Shown here one piece after another: positions 35,171 to 42,797 of a stretch of 64,000 nucleotides of DNA. The translations under genes were made by a program, and so were the position numbers. Where the stretch lies: assembly GCF_021249405.1 (NCBI RefSeq), contig NZ_CP089594.1, positions 62,001-126,000 on the forward strand, in the 5' to 3' direction. The DNA is from Halobacterium zhouii (lineage in GTDB: Archaea; Halobacteriota; Halobacteria; Halobacteriales; Halobacteriaceae). Position 1 is the first letter of the stretch, and every line of letters starts with the position of its first letter. Below the pieces are notes generated by a model. The model made no database searches. It was given only the letters and a program-made list of their open reading frames with translations, and was not told the DNA's origin.

Positions 35171-36144
35171 TGCAGCGTCACCTCCTGTTCGTCGTTCGCG
35201 GCCGCCAACTCGTCGACCCGTTTCGCGATGTCGAGCACCCGGAGGCCGTCCGCGCCGGTAACCTCGGGCGTCGACCCGGTGCGCGCGGCGTGCAGGAACG
35301 ACGACAGTTCGCGTTTCAGCGGTTCGCCCGTCTGCACCGTCGGGTGCTCGACGACGCTCTCCTGCCGGTAGCGCACGTCGCCGTCCGTCTCGACGTACTC
35401 CGGCAGCGAGTGGCGGTGGATCTCGACGTGCTGGCTCGTGTAGTCCACGTTCACGCGGCAGTCGTCGGCGGTCACCGACAGCTCGCGGACCTTCTGCTGG
35501 GTGACGCGACTCGCCGTCAGTGACGCCATCGTGCCGTCCGCGAACCCGAACGTCGCGGTGACGTGGCGGTTGTCCCGTGCGCCCACCGCGGAGACGGTCT
35601 CGACCTCGCTGTCGACGATCGACAGCAGCACGTCGATGTCGTGTATCATCAGGTCGAGCACCGCGCTGTCCTCGATGTCGCGGTCCGGCGGCGGGCCGAC
35701 CCGCCGCGCGTCCACGGCGATGAGGTCGCGGTCGCCGACGACGTCCCGGAGCGTCTCCACGCCCGGGTTGAACCGCTCGACGTGGCCGACCTGGAGGGCC
35801 ACCCCGGCGTCCTCGGCGCGCTCGATCAGCCGTTCGCCCTCGCTGCGTTCGGCGACGAACGGCTTCTCCACGAGCACGTTCACGCCCGCGTCGATGGCCT
35901 GTTCGGTCAACTCCGCGTGAAACGGCGTCGGCACCGCGACGACCACAGCGTCGACGCGCGCGAGCAGCGTCGCGACGTCGAGCGCGGGCACGCCGTACTT
36001 CTCCGCGACGTCCGCGGCGCGGTCCGCGTCGGCGTCCGCGACTCCGACGAGGTTCGCCTCCGGCAGTTCCCGGAGGACGCGAACGTGGTTCCGTCCCATG
36101 CTGCCGACGCCGACGACGCCCGCTCGGACTCGCTGGATGCTCAT
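35167..36144 (-). CDS. Gfo/Idh/MocA family oxidoreductase (WbpB-like)
   Basis: This 325-residue protein has an N-terminal Rossmann domain (VRAGVVGVGSMGRNHVRVL) and the sugar-oxidoreductase pair VLVEKPF and GHVERFNPG (about residues 91-125). The family oxidises or reduces ring hydroxyls of sugars. Between a WbpA-type dehydrogenase and a WbpE-type aminotransferase its expected role is oxidation of C3 of the UDP-sugar acid to a ketone. It overlaps its neighbours by 4 bp on each side. The order dehydrogenase, oxidoreductase, aminotransferase and acyltransferase is the best argument for this role. Confidence 0.9.
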   Translation of the reverse strand: MSIQRVRAGVVGVGSMGRNHVRVLRELPEANLVGVADADADRAADVAEKYGVPALDVATLLARVDAVVVAVPTPFHAELTEQAIDAGVNVLVEKPFVAERSEGERLIERAEDAGVALQVGHVERFNPGVETLRDVVGDRDLIAVDARRVGPPPDRDIEDSAVLDLMIHDIDVLLSIVDSEVETVSAVGARDNRHVTATFGFADGTMASLTASRVTQQKVRELSVTADDCRVNVDYTSQHVEIHRHSLPEYVETDGDVRYRQESVVEHPTVQTGEPLKRELSSFLHAARTGSTPEVTGADGLRVLDIAKRVDELAAANDEQEVTLQ

Positions 36145-37235
36145 CGTTCCCCGTACTCCGTGACCGCGTTCGCCACTCGCTCCAGGTCGTCGCCGGACAG
36201 CCCCGGGTGGACGGGCAGCGACACCACCTCGTCGGCGAGTCTCTCAGCGACCGGCACGTCGGCGGCGACTTCGCTGTACGCGGGCTGCTGGTGGACGGGC
36301 GTCGGGTAGTAGACGGCGGTGTCCACGTCGGCCTCTTCGAGGTGTTCTCGCAGGCCGTCGCGGTCGTCCGAACGCACCGTGTACTGGTTGTAGACGTGCG
36401 AGGACCCCCGCGGCTCGTGAGGTGTCGTGACCGCCGACTCTCGCAGCAGGTCCGTGAGGAACGCCGCGTTCGCGCGGCGGTCCTCGACGAACCCGGGCAA
36501 CTGTTCGAGTTGCGCGCGACCGATGGCGGCCGCCACGCTCGTCATCCGGAAGTTGTGCCCGACGTCTGCGTGGTCGTACGTCCCAGACCCCGTGCGTCCG
36601 TGGTCGATGAAACTCCGTGTGCGGGCCGCTATACCCTCGTCGTCGGTCGTGACCATGCCGCCCTCGCCGGTCGTCATGTTCTTCGTCGGGTAGAATGAGA
36701 AACACGCGGCGTCCGCGTGCGTGCCGACGCGCCGGCCGTCGTACTCGGCGCCGTGAGCCTGGCAGGCGTCCGCGAGCAGTGTGCAGTCGTACGTGTCCGC
36801 GACTTCGCGGAGCGCCCCCATGTTGGCAGGCAGGCCGAACAGGTGGACCGCGAGAATCGCGTCCACGGAGCCGTCCAGCCGGCGGATGAGGTCCTCGGTC
36901 GCGTACGGGTCGATGTTGTACGTCTCGGGGTCGACGTCCACGAACAGCGGCTCCGCGCCGACGTGCCGGACGGCGTTCGCGGTGGCGACGAACGTGAACG
37001 GCGTGGTGACGACGCGGTCGCCGGGACCCACGCCGGCCGCCCGCAGCATCGCGTGGAGCGCCGTGGTGCCGTTCGAGGTGGCGACGCCGTGGTCGGCGTC
37101 ACAGTAGTCAGCGAACTCGTCCTCGAACGCGCGCACCTCGGGGCCGTCCGCGAGCTGGCCGCCGTCGAGCACGTCGATGACGCGTTCGCGTTCGTCTCCG
37201 TCGAGTCTCGGGTCTGCGATTGGTATCGTGCTCAT
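36141..37235 (-). CDS. DegT/DnrJ/EryC1/StrS family sugar aminotransferase (WbpE-like)
   Basis: This 364-residue PLP enzyme moves an amino group to a keto-sugar. The cofactor Lys is in FYPTKNMTTGEGG (about residue 184), with the upstream LLADACQAHGA, TSNGTTALHAML and TTPFTFVATANAV regions. The last part (HLFGLPANM, YYPTPVHQQPAY) is typical of the DegT family. It would aminate C3 of the UDP-HexNAc uronate made upstream. It overlaps the Gfo/Idh gene and the acyltransferase gene by 4 bp each. Confidence 0.93.
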   Translation of the reverse strand: MSTIPIADPRLDGDERERVIDVLDGGQLADGPEVRAFEDEFADYCDADHGVATSNGTTALHAMLRAAGVGPGDRVVTTPFTFVATANAVRHVGAEPLFVDVDPETYNIDPYATEDLIRRLDGSVDAILAVHLFGLPANMGALREVADTYDCTLLADACQAHGAEYDGRRVGTHADAACFSFYPTKNMTTGEGGMVTTDDEGIAARTRSFIDHGRTGSGTYDHADVGHNFRMTSVAAAIGRAQLEQLPGFVEDRRANAAFLTDLLRESAVTTPHEPRGSSHVYNQYTVRSDDRDGLREHLEEADVDTAVYYPTPVHQQPAYSEVAADVPVAERLADEVVSLPVHPGLSGDDLERVANAVTEYGER

Positions 37236-37813
37236 CTGTTGGGGGCGTCGAGGGGGCCGGGGAGCGACTCGAACTCCGCGGGCGTCCCGACGGCGAGGGT
37301 CTCCGGTGGGACGTCTTCGGTGACGACCGCGCCGGCAGCGACGAACGACCGCTCTCCGACCGTGACGTCGGGGAGTAGCGTCGCGTTCGCGCCGACCGAG
37401 ACGTCGTGTTCGAGCGTCGGGCCGACTAGTTCACACTCCTCGCGGAGTGGGTGCGGGTCGTTCGTGAGCGTCGCGTTGGGGCCGAGGAAGACGTCGCGCT
37501 CGATGGTCGTGTTCGTCGGGACGTACACGCCGGTCTGCATGCTCACGCGGTCGCCGACGCTCGTGTCGCCATCGACGACGGTCTGCGTGCCGACGACGAC
37601 GTCGTCGCCGATGGTCGTGTCTTCGCGGACGAGCGCGTCGTGGCCGGTGACGAAATTGTCCCCGACGACGACGTTCGGATAGATGACCGTGCCCGAGCGT
37701 ATCGTGGCGTTTCGGCCGATGACCGGCGGCTCGCCTCGACTCTGCCCGTCGGGGTCGCCGAGCGTCACGCCGGCCTGGATCACGCCGTCGGCGCCGACCG
37801 TAGCATCGGTCAC
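37232..37813 (-). CDS. Left-handed beta-helix acetyltransferase (WbpD-like)
   Basis: This 193-residue protein is built of hexapeptide repeats ([LIV]GxxxxI type: VIGRNATIRSGTVIY, TIGDDVVVGTQTVVD, VSVGANATLLPDVTVG). The end, GAVVTEDVPPETLAVGTPA, is the coenzyme-A-binding part of sugar O/N-acetyltransferases. The start is a GTG at 37813 preceded by GAGGAGGTG (37821-37829), a strong Shine-Dalgarno sequence, whereas most genes here lack one. It would N-acetylate the 3-amino group made by the aminotransferase. First gene of the large glycan operon. Confidence 0.88.
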   Translation of the reverse strand: MTDATVGADGVIQAGVTLGDPDGQSRGEPPVIGRNATIRSGTVIYPNVVVGDNFVTGHDALVREDTTIGDDVVVGTQTVVDGDTSVGDRVSMQTGVYVPTNTTIERDVFLGPNATLTNDPHPLREECELVGPTLEHDVSVGANATLLPDVTVGERSFVAAGAVVTEDVPPETLAVGTPAEFESLPGPLDAPNR

Positions 37814-37820
37814 GCCGGTA

Positions 37821-37829
37821 CACCTCCTC
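37821..37829 (-). promoter_or_regulatory. Strong Shine-Dalgarno before WbpD-like GTG start
   Basis: On the minus strand GAGGAGGTG precedes the GTG start at 37813 by seven bases. It sets the start well inside a longer open frame and indicates a leadered mRNA for the operon. Confidence 0.7.
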
Positions 37830-37920
37830 GTTGCCAGTCGCGTCGTGTGCAACTCATGATGAATGGCCCGACACCGGTACTCGCGGCAGGCGGGCGTTAC
37901 CCGAGCATGTCCACGTCCGA

Positions 37921-37934
37921 GCTTTGTTATGGGG
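37921..37934 (-). promoter_or_regulatory. CATAACAAAC-type element of the main glycan operon
   Basis: The minus strand reads CCCCATAACAAAGC, about 108-121 bp before the GTG start of the acyltransferase gene. The distance fits a leadered mRNA with the strong ribosome-binding site described at 37821. Confidence 0.5.
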
Positions 37935-38115
37935 AACCTGACCCCAGTAGGCGACTCGTTACGCCGCTGCCGCCGTCTGGCCGGCGAGAACGGCTGCTTC
38001 CAGGCCGTTAACACCGAGTTCGGCTGGTTCAGCCGTCCGCCTGGTCGCCGCAGGCAGTGACGAACGCCGGGAAATCACCCGGTTACTAAAGTGTGATAGG
38101 CCTGTCACCCTCCCC

Positions 38116-39057
38116 ATGGGAACCGTCGTCATCAGCGTGGACGCCGAACTCGGCTGGGGCTTCCACGACCTCGCAAACCCACCAGCCCGCCGCGTCGCGG
38201 CCGCCCGGGGTGGCTGGCAGCGTCTCCTCTCGTTGTTCGACGCGCACGACGTGCCCGCGACGTGGGCCGTCGTCGGGCACCTCTTCGAGCGGCACTGCGA
38301 CCGCACGCACGCCGACCACCCGCTCGGCCCCGACTGGTTCCGCCGGGAGCGCGGGTCGTGGCGCGACCGCCCCGACCTGCGGTTCGGGCGCGGACTCATC
38401 ACGGACGTGCGGGACGCCGACGTCGGCCACGAGCTCGCCAGTCACACGTACAGTCACGTACAGTTCGGCGACGTGACGCGTGACGTCGCGCGGGCAGAGG
38501 TCGAGGCGAGCGTCGCGGCGGCACGCGAGTTCGGCGTGGACACTCATTCCTTCGTCTTCCCGCGGAACAACGTCGCCCACCAGGACGTGCTCGCTGACGC
38601 AGGCATCCGGTGTTACCGCGGCGCGAACCCGTCGCCCGCGTCGAGCGTCGAGAAACTCCGGAACGCGCTCGTAGACTCCCGGTCCCCCCCGCTCGTCCAC
38701 CCGGAACGTGACGAACACGGCCTCGTCAACGTGCCGGCGTCGTTGTTCCTCTACGGGTTCGAGGACCGACCGCGGGACATCGTCACGCCAGTGCGTGGTG
38801 ACCCAATTCTCCGTCAGGTAGAGGCGGGCCTCGACGCCGCCGCCAGCGACGAGGGCGTCCTCCACCTCTGGTTGCACCCGAACAATCTCGTCGACGCCTC
38901 GGCTGAACGTCGCATGAACCGCGTGCTGACGGCCGTGGCGGCGCACCGCGACGCGGGCGATGTGACCGTCGAGACGATGCAGGCGGTCGCCGAGCGGACG
39001 GCGTCCGCGTCCTCGGAGCGGGCGGCGGCCGGCAGGACGGCGCGACACGACTGCTGA
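38116..39057 (+). CDS. Polysaccharide deacetylase (NodB domain)
   Basis: This 313-residue enzyme shows the classical NodB motifs: the catalytic-base strand VVISVDAELGWG at the start, WAVVGHLF, and the zinc motif GHELASHTYSHVQF (about residues 101-114). FPRNN and the C-terminal LHLWLHPNNL follow. It would remove acetyl groups from an N-acetylated sugar in the glycan. It is divergent from the big glycan operon, 302 bp away, and has a TTACTAAA box about 26 bp before the ATG, as in leaderless transcripts. No signal peptide is seen. Confidence 0.88.
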   Translation: MGTVVISVDAELGWGFHDLANPPARRVAAARGGWQRLLSLFDAHDVPATWAVVGHLFERHCDRTHADHPLGPDWFRRERGSWRDRPDLRFGRGLITDVRDADVGHELASHTYSHVQFGDVTRDVARAEVEASVAAAREFGVDTHSFVFPRNNVAHQDVLADAGIRCYRGANPSPASSVEKLRNALVDSRSPPLVHPERDEHGLVNVPASLFLYGFEDRPRDIVTPVRGDPILRQVEAGLDAAASDEGVLHLWLHPNNLVDASAERRMNRVLTAVAAHRDAGDVTVETMQAVAERTASASSERAAAGRTARHDC

Positions 39058-39590
39058 CAGACAGTCGAGGGTCACCGTTTCACACGGTCACGAACATTCG
39101 ACGCGGTCACAGACGTTCGACGTGGCCACTTGCTGCTGATAGAATACCACAAGAACGTCGTCTAAGCCGGGATTAGTCCCGAACAACGAAGGGTTAGCGC
39201 TTGACCCATCGACAAAACGGGTGTATAACAACGACACTCTGGCGTGTAGCCGTTCACGGGTGTCCGCTCGTGGCGTCCGACGTTCGACGCGAGGCCCCGG
39301 GATAGAACGCGAGTCCGTGGTGCGGGGCACTGGCGCGGCCGAATCCGTTCGCGTCGCGGGACAGCACACAGGTGTGAGTCAACTCGACTGACGTTCTGGA
39401 CCGCCGTCGCGGTCCGGGAACGTCACCGGAACCACCGCAGACACCCGAGGACGACGGCAGCGTAGCCGCGTCCGTCCGACGGTTTGCCGGCGCGGGGTCG
39501 GTCAAGTCACGCCGACAGCCTCCTCGAAGCCCGCGCCGGCCGCGCCGTCGCGCTTGGTCGGCACTCAATTTTTGGCGTTCCGTGCGCCGC
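39058..39590. other. Long spacer between convergent genes, possible small RNA
   Basis: No credible protein gene in 533 bp between two convergent stops. An AT-richer part near 39130-39235 contains a GGGA-TTAG-TCCC hairpin and, on the plus strand, GTGTATAACAACG (39221-39233), close to the promoter-like element in front of the envelope genes. TTTTT at 39569-39573 would end a plus-strand transcript. Two imperfect copies of CGGTCACnnACnTTCGACG lie near 39085-39123. Confidence 0.4.
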
Positions 39591-40772
39591 CTACTGGGAT
39601 GCGAGCAGTCGCACTGCCGTCGCGACGAACGGCCGCGGGTCGCGCCGCGACAGCACGTCGAAGTTGCGGTCGGTCGCGAGCGAGCGAGCGACGCGCGCCA
39701 CTTCGCCCGGCAGCCACGGCGGCTCCTGGTGGGCGTGGTCGTCCGTGGCGACGCTGTAGAGGTAACTCAATTCGCCGGTGAGGACGTGGCTGCCGACGCC
39801 GACGCGGTAGGACTCGACGAGGTCCGGGGAGCGGCCGCGCGCGAGCTGGTAGTAGAGCCACGGGAAGTCGACGCCGGCGTGAACGGCGAGCGCGAGCGAC
39901 CCCCAGAACCGGGGGTTCACCTCGAGCAGTTGCGGGGTGCCGTCGCGCTCGTCGCGCCGGAACTCCACCATCGCGGGGCCGTGCCAGTCGAGCTGTTCGA
40001 GCACGGCCAGTCCCGCCGAAGCGAGGTCTGCGTCCTCGGCTGATTCGCGGTAGACGCTCGCGCCGCCGCTGTAACTGTAACTGCGGACGCGGTGGTGTTG
40101 GAACGTCGCCACCGGCTCGCCGTGGTCGCACAGCGCGAAAAAACCCTGCTCGGGGCCGGCGGGGACGTAGGACTGCACGACCGGTACGTGGCCCATCGTC
40201 TCCACGAGGCGGTCGACGTCCGGCCGCTCGCCGTCGAAGAACTCCGGTTTCGCGCGGTAGTCGGCGCGGCCGTCCGCCACGAACACGCCGTGCCGTGGCT
40301 TCACGACCGTTCGCCCGCTCCAGTCGTTCCACTCGTCGAGCAGCGCGGTCTCCGGTCCAGCGACGCCTGCCTCGTCGGCGGCGGCGAAAAGACGCACGCG
40401 GTCACTCGCCGTCCGTAGCGTCTCCGGGTCCGCGACGGGGAGCGAGAGGTGGTCGTCGAGGGCGTCGCGGGCGTCCGCGAGCAGGTGGACGTCGATGTCC
40501 CGCAACGGCAGGAACGTCACCACGTCCTCGCGCGCCGCGACGTCGAGCACCGCGTCCCGGTACTCCCGGTACGCCGTCTGTGGATCCGGCACGGTGACGG
40601 TCTCCGTCGCGTGCTTCGATTCGAGTACGGGTTCGTCGCCGCGGTGCGAGAGCAGGACCGTGGGCACCCCGCGACGACCCAGCGACCGCACGCAGGCCAG
40701 GCTACCGCCGGCCTCGAGCGCTGGAATCAGCGCCGCCGGTATCTCGTCGCTGGCTCCTGTTCGCTCCCTCAC
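39591..40772 (-). CDS. ATP-grasp family protein
   Basis: This 393-residue protein has an ATP-grasp core: the ATP-binding strand RTVVKPRHGVF, then VVQSYVPAGPEQGFFALC and the metal-binding end MVEFRRDERDGTPQLLEVNPRFWGSL (about residues 277-302). Such enzymes join a carboxylate to an amine or thiol at the cost of ATP. The GTG start at 40772 overlaps the stop of the phosphatase gene by 4 bp and matches the N-terminus before GGSLACVRSLGRRGVPTVLL; a longer upstream reading is a shadow. Beside acetyl-, FemAB- and glycan genes it may amidate or aminoacylate a sugar acid. Substrate unknown. Confidence 0.85.
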   Translation of the reverse strand: MRERTGASDEIPAALIPALEAGGSLACVRSLGRRGVPTVLLSHRGDEPVLESKHATETVTVPDPQTAYREYRDAVLDVAAREDVVTFLPLRDIDVHLLADARDALDDHLSLPVADPETLRTASDRVRLFAAADEAGVAGPETALLDEWNDWSGRTVVKPRHGVFVADGRADYRAKPEFFDGERPDVDRLVETMGHVPVVQSYVPAGPEQGFFALCDHGEPVATFQHHRVRSYSYSGGASVYRESAEDADLASAGLAVLEQLDWHGPAMVEFRRDERDGTPQLLEVNPRFWGSLALAVHAGVDFPWLYYQLARGRSPDLVESYRVGVGSHVLTGELSYLYSVATDDHAHQEPPWLPGEVARVARSLATDRNFDVLSRRDPRPFVATAVRLLASQ

Positions 40773-41416
40773 GGTTCGACCGGTTCCGGCTCTTGGGCCG
40801 GTTCGGTCCGGTCGGCCTGGTCGGCGACCAGTGCGCGAACCGCCTTCGCGATGGTGCTGTAGGCGCGCTCGAACGCCGCCCGTCCCTCCCGGTCGGGGTC
40901 CGACACCTCGAAGGCGTGGGGTTGGCGCGTCGCGAGCGGTCGCAGGAAGAACGGGTCGCTCTCGGGGTGTGCCCGCGTCAGGTCGCGGTAGTTCCGCGCG
41001 TCCATCACGAACGCCACGTCGGCGGCCGCCAGGGCCGACTCGTCGAGTACCGTCGAGCGGTGTTTCGTGAGGTCGACGCCGTACTCCGCGGCGACGGAGA
41101 CCCCCGGCGCGGGCGTCGGACGCCCGGTCCGCTGGATGAACCCCGTGGACGACGCGGTCAGCGGGACGCCGCGGCGCTCGGCCTCCCGCTCCGCGAACCG
41201 CGCGGCGAAGGGACTCCGGCAGATGTTCCCGAGGCAGACGAACAACACGTGGGGGTCCTCGGGGACCGCGTCGAGCGCCCGCTCGTGGTCGAGCGCTCGC
41301 GCGTCTGGCGTGCAGAGCAACCACGCGCGGACCGCCGCGAGGCGGAGGCGGCGTGCGCCCAGGGTCGCCAGTTCGTTGGCGCGCTCGGTCAGGTCCTCAG
41401 CGCGTATCGTGCTCAC
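40769..41416 (-). CDS. Low-molecular-weight phosphotyrosine phosphatase family protein
   Basis: This 215-residue protein has the P-loop HVLFVCLGNICRSP (CxxxxxR; Cys at about residue 61) and the catalytic Asp in FVMDARNYRDL. The catalytic domain is preceded by about 50 residues of unassigned helical sequence and followed by a Glu/Pro-rich end. In bacterial capsule operons such phosphatases (Wzb) partner a tyrosine kinase; no kinase gene is seen here. It overlaps the GNAT gene by 20 bp and the ATP-grasp gene by 4 bp, so the three are translated together. Confidence 0.9.
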   Translation of the reverse strand: MSTIRAEDLTERANELATLGARRLRLAAVRAWLLCTPDARALDHERALDAVPEDPHVLFVCLGNICRSPFAARFAEREAERRGVPLTASSTGFIQRTGRPTPAPGVSVAAEYGVDLTKHRSTVLDESALAAADVAFVMDARNYRDLTRAHPESDPFFLRPLATRQPHAFEVSDPDREGRAAFERAYSTIAKAVRALVADQADRTEPAQEPEPVEP

Positions 41417-42506
41417 TCAGGTTCACCCGCCAGTTCCGGGGTTCGGTGAGGTCGACGCCCGCCGCCGACCACGGTTCGTCGCCGGCGACGTCGTATCCCA
41501 CGAGTCGCGTGCGCGTCGTCGCGAGCGAGAGCGGCGGACGGTCGTCCCGCAGGAAGCCGTGGGTCGACAGCACGGACTCCGGAACGCTCCGCCCGGCGAC
41601 GACGATCGTGTCGCTGTCGGCGTGGTCTGTGGTGACGCACGAGAACAGCGCGTTCAGGGCTCTCGTGCGCTCCCGTCCGCCGGAGAGTGGCATCACCTCC
41701 ATCACGTTTGTCATCTGGCTGTCCACGGGTGCGCCGGTCCCCGTGACCAGGCCCGCCACCGGTCGGTCGCCGTCGCGGGCGACGTACGCGTGGTACTCCC
41801 AGTTCGGATTCTCGAAGCGCCACCCGTAGAACCGCTCGTCGCGGGACGCGTGGATGCTCGGCGGGACCGCTCGCTCGTACAGGGATTCCAGTAGGGCTGC
41901 GGGGATCGCGTCGTGGCGCTCGACGTCGAAGCCACTCGTGTCGCTCACCGCAGCGCGCGCGCCGAGAATCGCCTGCGCGCCGGACCGGAGGGCCGTGGCG
42001 AGTGGGCCGGGAACGTCCCTGTCGAGGAATCCAGTGGGGTTCTGCACGCGGTACGCCGTCGGCACCTTCGCGATGACCCGCCCGCCGGACTCCAGGTAGC
42101 CCGGGCGCGACAACGCGTTCGGGAAGTTGAAGCCGAAGGCCACCCCCTTGTCGGCGTAGTACTCGAGGGCGTGCTCGGTTGAGCGCTGGAACAGCCCGTT
42201 CCGGCGGTGGTCCTCATGGACCATCGTGTCGCCGAACCGGATCGCCGGCACCGTACGCCCGTTCACGCGCATCTCGAAGGGAACCTGGGGGCGCGCGGCG
42301 ACGATGCCGTCGGTCTCGTGTTCGACGACGAACACGGGTATCTCGTCCGCGTAGGGGTTGTTCTCGTACTTCCACTCGAACCATTCGCGACTCCCGCCGC
42401 CGAACACGTCGTCGTAGAGTTCGAGGAACTCCTGGGTGTCGGCGCGTTCGAACGGGCGCGTCACGTAGCCGTCCTGGTGCTGTCGCGTACTCACCGCTGC
42501 TGCCAT
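41397..42506 (-). CDS. GNAT family N-acetyltransferase
   Basis: This 369-residue protein has a GNAT core in residues 15-150, with acetyl-CoA loop HEDHRRNGLFQRSTEHAL (the RRNGLF pattern) and FNFPNALSRPGYLESGG afterwards, and a second GNAT-like half. This arrangement resembles Eis/FemAB-like acyltransferases. It is the first gene of the three-gene unit with the phosphatase and ATP-grasp protein and has a CATAACTAT element 28-43 bp upstream of its ATG. An acyl acceptor in the glycan or in a lipid is the likely role. Confidence 0.85.
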   Translation of the reverse strand: MAAAVSTRQHQDGYVTRPFERADTQEFLELYDDVFGGGSREWFEWKYENNPYADEIPVFVVEHETDGIVAARPQVPFEMRVNGRTVPAIRFGDTMVHEDHRRNGLFQRSTEHALEYYADKGVAFGFNFPNALSRPGYLESGGRVIAKVPTAYRVQNPTGFLDRDVPGPLATALRSGAQAILGARAAVSDTSGFDVERHDAIPAALLESLYERAVPPSIHASRDERFYGWRFENPNWEYHAYVARDGDRPVAGLVTGTGAPVDSQMTNVMEVMPLSGGRERTRALNALFSCVTTDHADSDTIVVAGRSVPESVLSTHGFLRDDRPPLSLATTRTRLVGYDVAGDEPWSAAGVDLTEPRNWRVNLSEHDTR

Positions 42507-42797
42507 TGGAACCGCGTAGCCGTCTCGAGAGTATAGTTATGCGTTTGCTACGGCGGGCTCGTCCGGCGTCTCGTCACTGTTTTGGTATAATTCTGCTTTC
42601 GTGGTCTGGAGCACGCACAAAGCGCGCTACGGGGTGGTTCTGGTGGAGTCTGCGTATATAATTCACACTCATCCATGCATCTACTCTTCTGGAAATTTCC
42701 CTCACCTAGCTATGCTACTCCCACTATTTCTTGACCACCATTAGGACGAATTCATCTATTAGTTAAGTTTAAGTTCCTACATCATAGTTACCAATTC
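42507..42797. other. AT-rich spacer at the edge of the low-GC patch
   Basis: This 291-bp stretch is distinctly AT-rich, with TTATGCG from the GNAT promoter at the left and GTTAAGTTTAAG about 25-35 bp before the protease ATG, a plausible TATA-type promoter. No gene is seen. Composition changes here from the surrounding high GC. Confidence 0.5.
42534..42549 (-). promoter_or_regulatory. CATAACTAT element before GNAT-phosphatase-ATP-grasp operon
   Basis: The minus strand reads AGCAAACGCATAACTA, 28-43 bp before the ATG at 42506, at the place of a TATA box for a leaderless mRNA. It keeps the GCATAAC core of the recurrent envelope element. Confidence 0.45.

Larger units (their letters stand above)
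37814..38115. other. Divergent promoter region of the main glycan operon and deacetylase gene
   Basis: About 300 bp with no convincing gene. It holds the ribosome-binding site of the minus-strand operon, the CATAACAAAG element at 37921-37934, and on the plus side a TTACTAAA box at 38083-38090, about 26-33 bp before the deacetylase ATG, where a TATA box of a leaderless transcript is expected. Confidence 0.5.
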
